Assembly: GCA_010909165.1 (NCBI GenBank)
Contig: MU008154.1
Span: 1 to 64,000, forward strand
Length of the DNA stretch: 64,000 nucleotides
Direction: 5' to 3'
From: Anthoceros angustus
Lineage: Eukaryota > Streptophyta > Anthocerotopsida > Anthocerotales > Anthocerotaceae
A program made the translations under genes and the position numbers. Of this stretch, positions 46,354 through 58,662 are shown one piece after another (positions within the stretch are counted from its first letter, which is position 1; each line of letters begins with the position of its first letter). Below the pieces are notes generated by a model. It was not told the origin of the DNA, did no database searches, and worked only from the letters and a program-made list of their open reading frames with translations.

Positions 46354-47198
46354 ATTTGGAAGGCGTAACCTTGGATAGAACCGAACTTACTACTTTACAA
46401 TTGTCGATGAAAGGGAATAGATGTCCGAACACAATGCTACAACATAGATAATCTCGAGGTGCATAGTTCGACTCGACCTCCTATGGTGTTCCAAGGTTCT
46501 CAATATTGCTGCACCTTCCAAGATGCAGACTTCCCTTCAATATTCAGCAAATTAGAGATCACTATGTTAATGAATCAAAAAACTGAAAAGGTCTCCTATT
46601 GACTGTAATTTATGAATCTGATTGTTTTTCAAGACGTTTACTATTGGAATCAATAAATCTATAATCCTATCAAATGTTTGGAAAGAACCTAAAGAATCTT
46701 CTAAAATTTAAACCTCAATTTTCATCTCTTTGATTTTTCTTAGACGTGATTTTATAATATTTTGCTTCTTCATATCTTCCTTCTTACCTACCTAAATAAC
46801 CCAAGTAGGTGTCGTCAATTCGCAGAAAAACGAAGTAGGTGTCTCGTGCCAGTGTGGAGCAAAATGTCCAGCCTTGCTAAGATGCTCATCAGCATCGAGC
46901 CGCTGGGGTAGCACATGCTATATGTCCATCCCCAAAGAAAGCAGTCTTTCGTCGGAAGCAAATGGAACGCAGAAACAACGGAGCAGAGTACCGTATGGGC
47001 ACCCAAAGCGGTGGAGTGCATATAACGTGATTGAGGGCCCGTCCACTGGTGTCTGGAGCGACTGCCGGTTCACTCCACAATTCCCGAAACTCGCTTGGAA
47101 CTGAAGGTGTTCGTAGTCGTCCTTCACAGCATGGGGACCGAGCAGTGTGCTGTCGTGATCTTTGTCCTTGCCCTACTCAGTGGATGTTCATCACTTGC

Positions 47199-50100
47199 TC
47201 AGTATAGAGTGAAATAATACAAGTATGTGTAGCATGTCGTAACGAACATCACCACCAAAGTCGGAAGCATGGAGAGGTTGGTAAGGTTTTGCACAGGACT
47301 TAACCCTCCCACAAGCGTGATTGTGGCGTTGGCCACAACACGAGCCAGTGTTCCAGCTTCAGTTGATAGGAATCCACAGTTGAATATGCCCCGGGCCATC
47401 CGGGCCGACATCACCTTGGACAAGAGCGACATTGTAACACCTGAGAGAGCGAGACATCAATAACTGCTGAGCGGTTGTGTTCGGCAATTGATCCTGACAA
47501 CGCGGGCTATGCGTGGTAACCGGATCAAGAGTAACTACGTCATTTGCAAAAGGAAACGAAACAGTTGCGAGAAGAGGTAGGTTGAAAGACTGCAGGCATG
47601 AACCTTCAAGCACATTGGTGGAAACAAAAATGACAACGGCAGCGGCCACGTATTGGAACGAGGTGTACGGGAACCAGATATTGTAGGAGAAGATCCCGAG
47701 CACCCCGACGGCAGTTATAATCTCCGCCCACAGAATGACAAGCCTGACGAGCAAAAGGTGAGGGAGCCAAGTAGGTTAGCAAGGTCTGGGCAATGAAATC
47801 TACAGGGTTATGAAATCTCGTTTTGAGGACATACCGGTCTTCGGAGATGTTGCTGATGAAGTTTCCGACAACCGCACTCATGGGGAGCACCGTGAATCCG
47901 AGCAACCCCAGAAATATACCCACCTGACCAGGGAATGAGATGAGAAACCCCGTCTCAGGCTGCCGGAAGTCAACATAATGTGCATAGGCAGATACGAGGC
48001 TGGCATACCTGGTACGCGTCCCAGTGGAAGTAGAAGGACGTTGTCACGCTGGATTCAGAAACCAACATTTCTGATGCAAATTTCAAGGCAAAATAAATCC
48101 ACAAGAGCAGTTTGACAGGAACAGTTAGCTCTTGAAACAATTCCCGAAGAGTCTCAACAGAGAGCTTTTGATGTCCGGCTTTCGGATCATGCTCCTTTCC
48201 TCCGTCCTCCTCTTCACCAGAATCTGTTGAAAAGTGCGGTAAGGACTTGGATTTGGCCAGAAGAGGGGCGTTCAAATGATCAGCCTCAGTAATAATCCGT
48301 TCGGAGACAGTTCTTGCCAGTGGTGCCTCCTCGGTGGTCAGAACTGGGGGCTCTGTGAAACAGCAAAACAGGAGGAGTAGGTACAAGGCCCATAGAACCG
48401 CCAACAGCCAGCCTGGAGCCGTGATGTTGTTTACTGGAGCACCCCATATCTGCAACCATGTGTGTAGGTGATCAGCAAAAAACAGCAGTAGTGGATCCCG
48501 GCATGTGCAAGTGTTATGGAAAGTGTGGCCACCTCAAAGTCCACAAAGTCGAACAGACCAGCCAGAGCTGGTCCAATGGCCATCCCAAGGGCACTTGCAC
48601 TCACGAAGGCTGCAGATGCTTGTGTTCGTTCTTTAACTGGTACATGATCGGCAATGTACCTTCGATTCAACGCCCTTGCTCCTCCCAACCTGCACGTGGG
48701 CAAGGAAGTTATGAGACAAAACTACTATGCTAGCCAAGGTCATGTGCATGACAGACACGAGTACACCTACCCACAGAGTGCCCGCCCTATGAGCAGAAGC
48801 CACACCGAGTTGAAGTTGAGAGCTAGAGCATACAGTAAGTTCCCGGCTACCAGAATGATGGTGCTCAGAACGAGAGGTGCCTTGTAGGAAAAGTTGGACC
48901 ACCAACTGTAGACGAAAGCTGAAACGAGTGCTGTGAAAGGCATAGACCCAATTATAACCCCACACAATGTAGGGGGTGCATCCAACCGTTCCGCATAGTC
49001 GTCAGATGTTGGCACAATAATATAATAGTTCACCTGATTGGAACATTCTTGAGTAAGCAAAAACTTTGATGACAGTTCATGGGCACTCTCACCAACATTA
49101 CCATATCAGCCGGTCAGAGGAAGTCGTACCATGTAGAGAAAGGTGTTGAATAGGTTAAGGTACATGGACCAAGGATGTCCTTCTTCAAACGCAGCTCCTG
49201 GCAGAGCGTCTTGAGGGGCAGGTAGCAGTAACTCATTTGCAACAAAAGAGGTGAAGCTGACTTCTTTGGTAAGCTTCTGCCTGGCTACTTCAATTGCCTG
49301 CGATTGTTACGAGATGATAAAACACTCAGGTCCAAACCTGCAGAAACTGATGGGAAGTGACGACAGGACTTGTAGAATGTCCAACCTGTATAATAGGCTC
49401 CTGCTCGACGACTTTCGCAGGGAGAGCAGGATGACGGAAAAATGACGAGGATGTAATGGTGCCTTTGGCTCCTAACTCAGCAAGATTTTGAGAGATCGTT
49501 GCTACCATGGCTTCGATTCCCTGCAATATTCAACGGTGGACATCAACGGTGTTGAGGAAAACGAAAGATGCGGTGCCAGTGTGCTTGGAACAAGACTGGA
49601 GGTGCTTGGAATTCTTACCACTTGGCGAAATATCTGATTGAGCTGGGAGTAGGGATGGTTAGCTCGAGATGAGATGTAGTGATCCCGGAAAACACAGGAT
49701 ACACGCTTCTCGAATTTCTTGAGGATCTTCCTCAGTCCCGTGGTGTTTAACTCTAAGAACTGAAGAAGCCTCAGCAATTCGAGGCCCACCTTCCTGAGCC
49801 GGGCCAAGCAATAGGTGTGGGAAAGTGCCTTCCTTGGGGCCCCCAAGATGCTGTGAGGGAAGAATGCTGGGAGGATGGACCTACCTGTACTGCTCCATGA
49901 GCTGTGCGGACGAGAGAGCATTCTCCACATCCGCGCCTGGCGTGCTGTCACGAATCTCACGCAGTCTCTGGAGTTCTTCAGCAAGGAGACCCTGCCTTTC
50001 AATCAGGAAAAGGACAATTTTCTCCACCTGAGAGTCGAGGAGGAGTGGGAGGTTAGTGGAGGCAGAGGAAGATTTCAAACATGATTGCTTCTGCTGCTGA

Positions 50101-50435
50101 GAATCGCTCCCTGCTTTGCTCGCTCGACTCACATGATAGTCCAGAAGATCTGAGAAAGACTTTTTCATCTCCTGCCTTTCACGCTCAGAAGCCGACGGGG
50201 CACGAGCCGCGAAGTCATTAATCCTCTTCTTCAGTGCCTTGTAGCCGATGTAATACCTGCCCAGAGCGGCCTGAGCTCGTCATCACCTGCTCATGCATGC
50301 ATGACTGGCAATCGAAATGGAAGCGGAGCGAGGGAAAAAAACATGAATTTTCAGCGGCCAGCGAGTGCAACTCACTACTCACTTTTCCCAGCCAGGAATC
50401 CGGTTAGCCCGCATGAAATGGCCGAACCGCACCAT
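47199..50435 (-). CDS. PHT5: SPX-MFS vacuolar phosphate transporter (PHT5/VPT type, 11 exons)
   Basis: Tonoplast carrier moving inorganic phosphate into the vacuole, gated by inositol pyrophosphates through its SPX domain. Exons (minus): 50,383-50,435; 49,885-50,256; 49,619-49,793; 49,386-49,520; 49,130-49,297; 48,771-49,033; 48,533-48,689; 48,009-48,449; 47,835-47,923; 47,604-47,743; 47,199-47,440. The total is 744 residues, close to plant PHT5. The SPX part (about 1-200) shows [32 protein letters not shown] and the Lys cluster [16 protein letters not shown]. The MFS part (about 285-744) shows [40 protein letters not shown] and [20 protein letters not shown], then a long acidic loop ([11 protein letters not shown]) and [11 protein letters not shown] near the end. 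The exon 4 donor was chosen to keep the intron above 80 bp; a downstream donor is possible. Confidence 0.95.
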
Positions 50436-50726
50436 CTTTCCCTATGTCTGTGAGAGCTGAAAGTATGGGCGAGCAACGCAAACAAGCGAGCAAGCCTGCA
50501 GAAATTGCACCACCCCGGGCAGTTCAATTTGTGGGTTGTCTCGAAATTCTCCACACTGCCCACTGCCTTGAAAACAAGGATCTCTGGCAGTGTGGGGTGC
50601 CGGTGCCCATGAACTTCCTGCTGCTCCTGGAGCACGACACTTACCTGGGCCACATAATATGGTGCAGAAGGCGGACGGCGATGGTGGAATTAGGTTGACA
50701 GGGACAGTGTCGTGGATCTGCGACAC
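50436..50726 (-). promoter_or_regulatory. PHT5 5' UTR with probable intron
   Basis: A good donor (CAG|GTAAGTG at about 50,644) lies upstream of the ATG, and non-coding sequence separates it from the start exon, suggesting a spliced 5' UTR. No clear phosphate-starvation P1BS box (GNATATNC) was seen in the near upstream region. Confidence 0.4.
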
Positions 50727-50729
50727 AAT

Positions 50730-53185
50730 GCAGAATTGTGTGAAGCAAGGAGCTGCATCAAACCGAGCGACTGGGCCGAAATTTCAGCCTGAATCTGGCC
50801 GGTGACTCAAGAGACAACGCCACCAGAAGAAACCGAAAGGGCAGCAGCAGATCTATGCAACCTGTAGGACTGCCAAGACTGTTGGTCCCCGGAAGTCCGA
50901 ATCTACCTGATGGGCTCAGCCCGAATCGTGCAGGCGGCGGCCTCCCTGAGCGATTCGCTGAAATCCTGAAGGTGCAGCTAGGCCTGAGGCTCAAGCGTGC
51001 AGTCGCAGGTGGAAGGCGAGGTTGAACCTCCCGGCTGGGCGGGAGGTCCTTTTATACCGCACTAGGCACTGGGCGGAGCGGCTGCAGTGAGCGCCTCCCG
51101 AGGCCTGTGCGGTGGGTGGTAAAAATAGCAGAGGCGGAGGCGGATCCGGAGGACTAGAGTCTTGAGAGAATGGGAAGGCGTCGGAAACGTTCCGGGAAGC
51201 TCACCGACAACAGGCAGCTGCTGCGGTGCAAGCGCTAGCGGCAGGCCCAGGCCCCTCTGGAGAAGTTGTGAGACAAGTGTGCGTGGGTGTGGGAAGTGGT
51301 GCAATCAGGCCAGTGAGACGGGAAAAGGAAATCGGGCAGCAGCAGCACACTCGCGATCGGCAGGCGCAGGCAAAGCGGTGTCCATGGCCGAGGCCGAGGC
51401 CCGGGCGCAGAGACATGCGCCATGGGTGGGCACTCCCAGTCGCACTCGCAATCGCACCTCAATTCTGTAGGCAACAGTGGCGTGGAAAAGTTGATGGCAG
51501 TTTAGCTAGGCAGAGGCAGCCAAGCCAGTGCTGCAGTCAGCGTGCACATTTCACTGCTCGGGGACCACAAACTCGACTCTCGAGGAGCAAAGAGAGGCAG
51601 CTAGCTGTTGTCGGCCCGGGGACCACACGACAGGACGGGACGTTGGACAAGGAAGAGGCAGCAAGGCCATTGCAAGTAGTCTGGGCTCCAAGACATGGAA
51701 CCTTCTCTTCACGCTCCAGTCCGAGTCCGGACGCCCAGGATGCGATCCAGAGCAAGTCACAACCCCAAGACTGGAGCGGGCTCGGCCGGGGGTGGAATGG
51801 AGGAGAAGAGAAGCAGCAGTCTCCTCCCCGGCGGCCGGCTCAGGGCACTGGGCATTGGCCAGGATCCAGGCTACATGGATATGTTGATTCCCAACTTCCG
51901 TTTATTGCACGGGTAGCGACTAGAGCAGGGACTGGACCTGGACCTGGCTTGAGGTGGCCCGGCCAATCACGAGTCACGTGTCCTCATTCATCAACATAAT
52001 GTTGCATGGAATGGATTTTTTTACATTCTATTCCTCCCGAGGCTGGCCACCAGTGCTTTTCTTACTAGTCCTCTCCACCAATCCTCTACATCTTTTCGTA
52101 CACTCCGTGAGGTGAGACTTACGCCACTGCAATCTTCGCACGCTGCTTGCAAATTTTGAAGCCATTGCCTCAGCCGGACAAGTGTGCGTCTCCTCGTTGC
52201 AACACCGACCTGCAACGCCATGTCCAGACAGCGTTTGAGGAACCGCTTCCGTTTCTGTGAATCGCCCACAAACATGCACCAACAGGTTTGTAAGGGCACG
52301 CCAGTTGCCTAGAGCGAGGCCTCGAAGCGCGCGAGACCTTCTTTCAGACTCCCGGCCCGGACCCCACTTCGTCTGTCCCGACCCCCTTTTAGCACACCCG
52401 TTTGTTTTGCCTGGAAAGCCCAGCCCGGCCCTTGCTTTGCTGCTTCCTTTCCCAGACTGCCTTCCGCAACATGGTTGGCCGACCAGGCCAGGGTGGGCCT
52501 CCCCCTTGACGCACGCACCGCAAAGGCTGCCAGCCACGCTGGCACCGCTACCAGTCTGCAACCACCGATACGGTATCCTCCGCAGTACATTCCCATCCTT
52601 CCTCCCAAACTAGCAGATTCAGAATCGCAGCCTTCGGAGCATATTCATTTGGATGCTTTTATTCTCAACACCTGCTCCTGGCCACGTCGGCACTTGCACC
52701 GCTGTCCCTGCCTGCTTGTTGGACTGCTGCTGGACGGGCTTGCACTTGCACGGACTCGCTTCCCACAGTCTGGATCTGGCAAAAAGGCAGGCCCTGCCTT
52801 GGGGGGCGGAAGGGTCCTGGGGTGCCCCTTCGTCGTCCTCCTCCTTACTCGAGCCCCGGGCCCATGCGTCGTCTGCACTAGGGACAACTGCCCGTCTCTC
52901 TGCCGCCCGTCGGCCCGAAACTTCGCCACTTGCAGACACCCGCTACAATTTACAATGGTATCCGACAATGCGGAGAAACGACGGAGCCATCAGCTGACAA
53001 ATCCTGCAACTAGTAGCTCTGGAAGGGAAGGGATGAATCATAAGTCATAACAATCTACATTGCGACAGTCATAATCATCTACCTATATTGCAAAAGTCAT
53101 GACAATGTACATTACAGGGACTGGAATCAGTGATCTGAACAAATTTACATTCCACTTTCTGCCTGCAGTCTGTACTCTGTACGCA
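50730..53185. other. GC-rich intergenic DNA, no supported gene
   Basis: Several long but overlapping frames on both strands (the longest at 51,226-51,999) have compositional Arg/Gly/Pro/Ser bias, lack an ATG at their start and show no family motif. Part of this must be PHT5 promoter and AAH 3' flank. A minus-strand frame at 52,028-52,561 is also unsupported. Confidence 0.5.
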
Positions 53186-53190
53186 CGAGT

Positions 53191-56100
53191 TCACGAATAC
53201 TGGCCACGGATGTCAGCATCCAGGAAAAAATACAGAGCCGTGCTCGCCGCCCACACATCATCGCCAAGCACATTTTCAGCGGGCGAATGGCTGAATCCCC
53301 CCTCGCACCGTACAAACAGCATGCCAACCTGCGTTGCAAACTTACAGGAGGTCAGCAAGATGTAGGCCGCCAAAATCTGCTCTGTCCGATACTCTTTTCC
53401 AACTGTCACTTCCTTCACAGCAGAAAAACCGAACCTGGGTCACACTCGCCAAGGCCATTGCATCGTGGCCTGCTCCACTTGACAGCAAAGGTAAGCTGAC
53501 CTCCTCTTCCTCCGACAAAGTGCTCCTAAAAGCAGGAATCTCCTGGAGCGCCAAGGTACCTCCTGCTTGTAAACGCTTCATCAGATCAAGGGAGGACTTG
53601 ATGGACCCTGCCTGGTGCTGCAATTATGCACAAATACCACCCGTCAACCTTCGCTTACATTCACCTACACCTGCAGCCTGGTCACCAACATGAATCCAGA
53701 TACAACAAAATTCACCCTCAATTCGGCACTTAAATGGATTCTGGGATACCTTTCGCTCAACTTCACAAGAGACAGCCCGTTCTTTGCAGATTTCCTGGAT
53801 AGTGCGTTCAATGTCAAACACAGCAACCTCACGAACAATGTCATCTTTGGCACGGATATCAACTGTGAACACGACCTGCCATTTGCAACACCAGGAAAAT
53901 AACTTAGATAAGTCAGCTAAACAACTTTTGTTTCTGGCAAGCAACTTAGCATTTCAGGGAGAGACGAAGATGCTCAAAACTCTTATCCCACCTCTCCTGG
54001 AATGACATTACTAGCCCCAGGCCAGGTTGCAATCTCTCCAACTGTGCAAACGAGCGAACGGCCATTTGGTTCTTGAGGAGGAACATCATCCAACCCGTCG
54101 GCCTTCTTGCAGATCTGTTCAATGGCTACGATTCCTTGCGCAGCTGCAGGCATTGGATCCCTCCGCATTCTCATAGGCACAGTGCCTGCATGCCCCTGCG
54201 TTCCTTTGACCTTAACCTGCCAAGCGCCACCACTCGGAAACTGGCCCATACAAGATGGAAGGAAAAACTACGGTTACAGAGATACAAGGCCCTTACACTC
54301 AATCTAGTTTGGCCCGAAATTGCTTCCACAACTCCCAAAGGAAGGCTACGTGCCTCAAGGATTGGACCTTGCTCAATATGTACCTACTCAACCACCACAA
54401 TGTTAGTTATGCTTTTCTTGCAGGCTGGGCAAAAGACTTCCATCCAAACCCAATCATCCTGAACCCCTCTCATTTTCAACATCATACCTCTATGTATCCC
54501 CAGACAGCGGCCGCATCATATTTCAGCCTTGATATGCTGTCTTCTGTACCCGGTAATGCTGCAGAAACCAAAGCCTCCCTAAGCTTTACACCTCTACATG
54601 ACAGAGTAGTGCAACTGATCAAAACCTAAATGAAGAGTAGCCTGCAAATGATAACTCACCAACAGAAACTGCGCCAAACAGCACCTCTGGTGCCTGAAAC
54701 AATACGAAGTAGAGGTGACCCTACCGTCCGTCTTTCACATTCAAAAGTTCTGGTTTGAAGGTTCCAGCGATAGCTGCGCTCCCCAGGAAAGTAGATTGAA
54801 ACCGGACACCCTCTTCATCGCTGAATGCAATTATCTGAGAAACAACGGACATTATGTTAACTACTAGTCACATCCGGGGGCAGCGTAAAAGATAACGCTT
54901 TGGTTTGAGGTGAGCGCTGGCTATCAGAAGCTGCCTTGTGATGAAACTTGGAAGGAGGACTACGAGGGCAGGAACTAAAGGGAAGCCAAACCTCAATAGG
55001 TCGTGGGTACTTCTGTAGTTTCCCGCCTTCAGAAAAAGCTTTCACTGCAGCTATGGCACATACTATCCCAAGAGCGCCATCGTACCGGCCTGCATCAACA
55101 ACCGTGTCCTGTGCCAAACCACTAGCTCAGGTGCCTCCCTTTCAAAAAGGACGCGAATGATGTCAAGCTAAGGACCTACAAAACGCAGCTTACCAGGTGG
55201 GACCCTAGAAGAAGTGCCGGGGCCGAAGCATTTCCGCCATTTGTCCGACCATGGACATTTCCGATGTCATCTATCCATCTGCGACAATCAGAAATCACAA
55301 TCTGAAATCCTTAAATGCATCAAAATATTTGGTGCAACTAGAAAAATAATAACGGAGAGGTGGACGGCACTCACGTTACGAGACCAGCGTCGCGCATCCA
55401 TCCTGCAACAAGTTGAGCTGCCCTCAGCGATGCTGGACTTAAAAGTCCGCTCTAGAAAATTCGGAGAGTCGCTCACCACAATGTTAGTTATGCTTTTCTT
55501 GCAGGCTGGGCAAAGACTTCCATCCAAACCCAATCATCCTGAACCCTCTCATTTTCAACATCATACCTCTATGTATCCCCAGACAGCGGCCGCATCATAT
55601 TTCAGCCTTGATATGCTGTCTTCTGTACCCGGTAATGCTGCAGAAACCAAAGCCTCCCTAAGCTTTACACCTCTACATGACAGAGAAAAACTGATCAAAA
55701 CCTAAATGAAGAGTAGCCTGCAAATGATAACTCACCAACAGAAACTGCCAAACAGCACCTCTGGTGCCTGAAACAATACGAAGTAGAGGTGACCCTACCG
55801 TCCGTCTTTCACATTCAAAGTTCTGGTTTGAAGGTTCCAGCGATAGCTGCGCTCCCCAGGAAAGTAGATTGAAACCGGACACCCTCTTCATCGCTGAATG
55901 CAATTATCTGAGAAACAACGGACATTATGTTAACTACTAGTCACATCCGGGGCAGCGTAAAGATAACGCTTTGGTTTGAGGTGAGCGCTGGCTATCAGAA
56001 GCTGCCTTGTGATGAAACTTGGAAGGAGGACTACGAGGGCAGGAACTAAAGGGAAGCCAAACCTCAATAGGTCGTGGGTACTTCTGTAGTTTCCCGCCTT

Positions 56101-57349
56101 CAGAAAAAGCTTTCACTGCAGCTATGGCACATACTATCCCAAGAGCGCCATCGTACCGGCCTGCATCAACAACCGTGTCCTGTGCCAAACCACTAGCTCA
56201 GGTGCCTCCCTTTCAAAAAGGACGCGAATGATGTCAAGCTAAGGACCTACAAAACGCAGCTTACCAGGTGGGACCCTAGAAGAAGTGCCGGGGCCGAAGC
56301 ATTTCCGCCATTTGTCCGACCATGGACATTTCCGATGTCATCTATCCATCTGCGACAATCAGAAATCACAATCTGAAATCCTTAAATGCATCAAAATATT
56401 TGGTGCAACTAGAAAAATAATAACGGAGAGGTGGACGGCACTCACGTTACGAGACCAGCGTCGCGCATCCATCCTGCAACAAGTTGAGCTGCCCTCAGCG
56501 ATGCTGGACTTAAAAAAGTCCGCTCTAGAAAATTCGGAGAGTCGCTCACCTACAATGACGCATGCCACGCAGAACACTGTCAACAAACAGACCGTTCAGT
56601 CGAATTCAGCAAAAAGCCGCTCGATCATGCTTCCGTTCACTTACAGCTCCAAGTTCAGACAGTCGTCGAAGTGGTTCATCCCTCAGTAATGTCTGTCGAT
56701 CAGCCCTGCGATCTTCACGTTGCAGGCTCCAGCCTGAACGCAAACCACGATGGACAATTCAGACGCTTCACACACTGCAGAAAGATAGACAAGCTTATCG
56801 ATCTCTGCAGTCGCTAAGGACTCGTATAAAATCAAAACAATCAATTCCGACTCCGAATGACCACAACAACTACCAATTCTCAAACTCCCAGATTAGCCAT
56901 CATGAGACAAACACTCTGGCAGCTCAGAGTACAAGAGAGCGCACGAAACAAGATTTGTCAAGCAAGCTCGCAATCACCTCAGAATTCATGGAACCACATC
57001 CAACCTCCCTCCAACACCAAATCCACAACCGCTTCACACAGCAACGATCAAACAACGGAAACCAACCCTAGAGAAATTTTTCCGCGCACACCGATACAAA
57101 ATTTGGTCTACTCCTAGGAGCACCTGGTCTGAGCTCCCACTGTAACCGCAAAACTCACAACACAGAAGACGCAAACTCCACAAAAATTCTACCGCACACT
57201 CATAGCTGAGCTGCAATTCAACCTGAAAAATATTGCTGTGTTGCACCGAGATGCGCATGCAGAAGAGCCAGCAGAAGAACGCAAAGAAAAACTGCCTGAG
57301 GCACAGCAGACCGTGAGCAGCAGGACGCAAAAGTGCGCCGCGACGCCAT
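53191..57349 (-). CDS. AAH: Allantoate amidohydrolase (allantoate deiminase), gene with internal tandem duplication
   Basis: M20-family metallohydrolase (Mn2+ in plants) of the ER that releases ammonium from allantoate in purine catabolism. Exons (minus): 57,223-57,349 (start, signal-peptide-like VFLCVLLLALLHAHLGA); 56,645-56,733; one uncertain small exon near 56,565-56,590; 56,446-56,524 (ERTFLSPASLRAAQLVAGWM); 56,265-56,349 (WIDDIGNVHGR, GSHL); 56,063-56,179 (DTVVDAGRYDGALG); 54,725-54,834 (AFSDEEGVRFQSTFLGSAA); 54,488-54,593 (YDAAAVWGYIE); 54,297-54,383 (VHIEQGPILE); 53,992-54,216 (GTQGHAGTVPMRMR, TWPGASNVIPG); 53,750-53,875; 53,435-53,617 (SSGAGHDAMALA); 53,191-53,328 (FSHSPAENVLGDD). All metal ligands (H, D, EE, H, H) are present. 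The six exons from ERTFLSP to WGYIE occur twice (54.4-55.5 and 55.5-56.5 kb). Each copy has a frameshift the other lacks, so the true gene probably has one set. Confidence 0.93.
54393..55473. repeat. 1.08-kb tandem copy A inside AAH
   Basis: Covers exons ERTFLSP to WGYIE with their introns. It differs from copy B almost only in homopolymer or dinucleotide length: gcaaaagac/gcaaagac, gaacccctct/gaaccctct, ccgggggcagcgtaaaagat/ccggggcagcgtaaagat, cttaaaagtcc/cttaaaaaagtcc. In this copy the ERTFLSP exon is frameshifted but the FSDEEG exon is intact. Confidence 0.93.
55474..56546. repeat. 1.07-kb tandem copy B inside AAH
   Basis: Head-to-tail partner of 54,393-55,473. Its ERTFLSP exon (56,446-56,524) is in frame, but its FSDEEG exon (55,799-55,907) is one base short (gaactttgaatg instead of gaacttttgaatg). 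acaatg is shared at the borders. Confidence 0.93.
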
Positions 57350-57937
57350 GGAAGCAGGTGGCGGGAGAAGGCATGCCGGGAGTCTGAAACAAGAAAAGGA
57401 GAAGGGATTGTGGCAGCGGCAAGCATGGCGGGGAGGATGGACGCGGAGAAGCGAAGACGAGAGCACATAGTGCTGGAGCAACCAGAACCGGTGGCTTCAC
57501 ATGTATGCAGGTATTATGAGCAGTAAACTATAATATACTCACGGTCTTGCACACGGTGTGCTTCCGGTGTGCTTCCGGTCTTCCGGACACCACGCTGTCG
57601 GGACCGTCGGAACTGGGGCCCTTCAACAGAATTGTGTCCAGACGTTCCAGAAGACAGTTTTTTGCTTGGCTGCGCGCGCTCACTTATCCATGTATATCCA
57701 TGTACATAAATAGCTCTTAAGTGTTTAACGCTTTTTAACTAAGCTTAGGCTATCTACCCGGTTAGCTGTCCTGCTATGGGCTACCGCCGGTAGTTGCAAG
57801 TGCTGGATATGTATACATCTCGAGTTAGGATTTAGTATACGTATGCATGTGCAGATCGACGAATCGTGAGACGTCTCAGCGACTTTATCGACTCTGCGTC
57901 TTGAGCAGCAAGATGAGCGGGATTCCGGTTGTGCAGA
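57350..57937. promoter_or_regulatory. Divergent promoter region of AAH and the GNAT gene
   Basis: 588 bp separates two divergent start codons. It contains a short tandem repeat (gtgtgcttccg twice, then gtcttccgg) at about 57,558-57,589 and tatccatg repeats near 57,686. No clear TATA box assigned to either side. Confidence 0.45.
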
Positions 57938-58635
57938 ATGACAGACGACAGGTGCGCACACGGGATGCAGGAGATTCAGGTGCTGAGCTTGAAGAATGAT
58001 GCGGGGAAGCTCAACCTGGAGGTGGCCCAGACTGTGATACAGGAGATAGGACAACTGGAGCGCCGAATCTTTCCCAAGCACGAGTCTCTCTCTTGCAGCC
58101 TGCAGCAGGAAGTGCAGCGCAGAAATTGCTGCGTGCTGTACGCTGTTTGCGACAGTGCCTGCTTGCTAAAGCAACAGCAAGGCAGTGTTGCAGGGTATGT
58201 TTTGTACTCGTGTGCAGCATTAGTGGCATCCATCACCAAGCTAGCAGGTTTGCAGCTTCTCAGGCTCTTTTCGGTGGGTCTTCGCTTGGAGTGTTCAGCG
58301 GCTGAATGAGGCTGTTTTTTTCTGTCACAGTGAAGGAAAGCTGTCGGAAACGGGGGTGTGGAGAAGCACTGCTGCGAGCCGCTTTACAGCGGATTCGTGA
58401 GAGGCGAATTTGGTGCGTGAATCTTCATGTGGATACCTCTCGGGAACCGGCATTGGGTCTGTACAGGAAGCTGGGGTTCACCGTTGACACGCTCGTGCAA
58501 TCCTACTACGCACCGGGCCGAGATGCTTACCGGATGGTGCTAACCCTGGAAGATGGTCCTCCTTCCACCGGACTTGGCATGACCGCGAGGAGCCTTGGTC
58601 GGCTCACTGTCTTCGGGTGCACAGCAAGGGACTGA
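57938..58635 (+). CDS. GNAT-family N-acetyltransferase (2 exons)
   Basis: Acetyl-CoA-dependent N-acetyltransferase; substrate unknown. Exons: 57,938-58,247 and 58,331-58,635 (GT-AG, phase 1), giving 204 residues. The first ATG reads MTDDRCAHGM; an alternative start is MQEIQVLSLK nine codons later. Motifs: AGYVLYSCAALVASI (central strands); at the junction AVKESCRKRGCGEALLRAAL, where RKRGCGEALL is the acetyl-CoA pyrophosphate-binding motif A (R/Q-x-x-G-x-G/A); then NLHVDTSREPALGLYRKLGF and QSYYAPGRDAYRMVL (motif B). The HVD...A..LY.KLGF...YY....DAY pattern matches plant single-domain GNATs similar to protein N-terminal acetyltransferases. It lies 27 bp upstream of the next gene on the same strand. 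Confidence 0.86.
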
Positions 58636-58662
58636 GGTGGCTGGCAGGATTAGGAGATCAGG

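Larger units (their letters stand above)
42930..46800. other. AT-rich region without a recognisable gene
   Basis: Only short frames. A degenerate helical plus-strand segment at about 44,380-44,580 (QQKEMELKWE and RLNEERLMKKNVKLE with stops between) resembles the coiled-coil tail common in transposon-linked proteins but is not intact. Two diverged direct repeats occur at 45.69-45.99 kb and 46.12-46.35 kb. No LTR or inverted repeat ends found. Confidence 0.5.

Noticed and set aside
51226-51999. 257-codon plus-strand frame in GC-rich DNA
   Set aside because: It opens with a non-ATG codon, has only compositional bias, overlaps equally open minus-strand frames and shows no family feature.
54645-54690. 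Mini-exon APEVLFGAVSVG in AAH
   Set aside because: Splicing the FSDEEG exon (ending in phase 2) directly to the GVKLREAL exon at 54,593 gives a perfect family match and phase; the mini-exon would break it.
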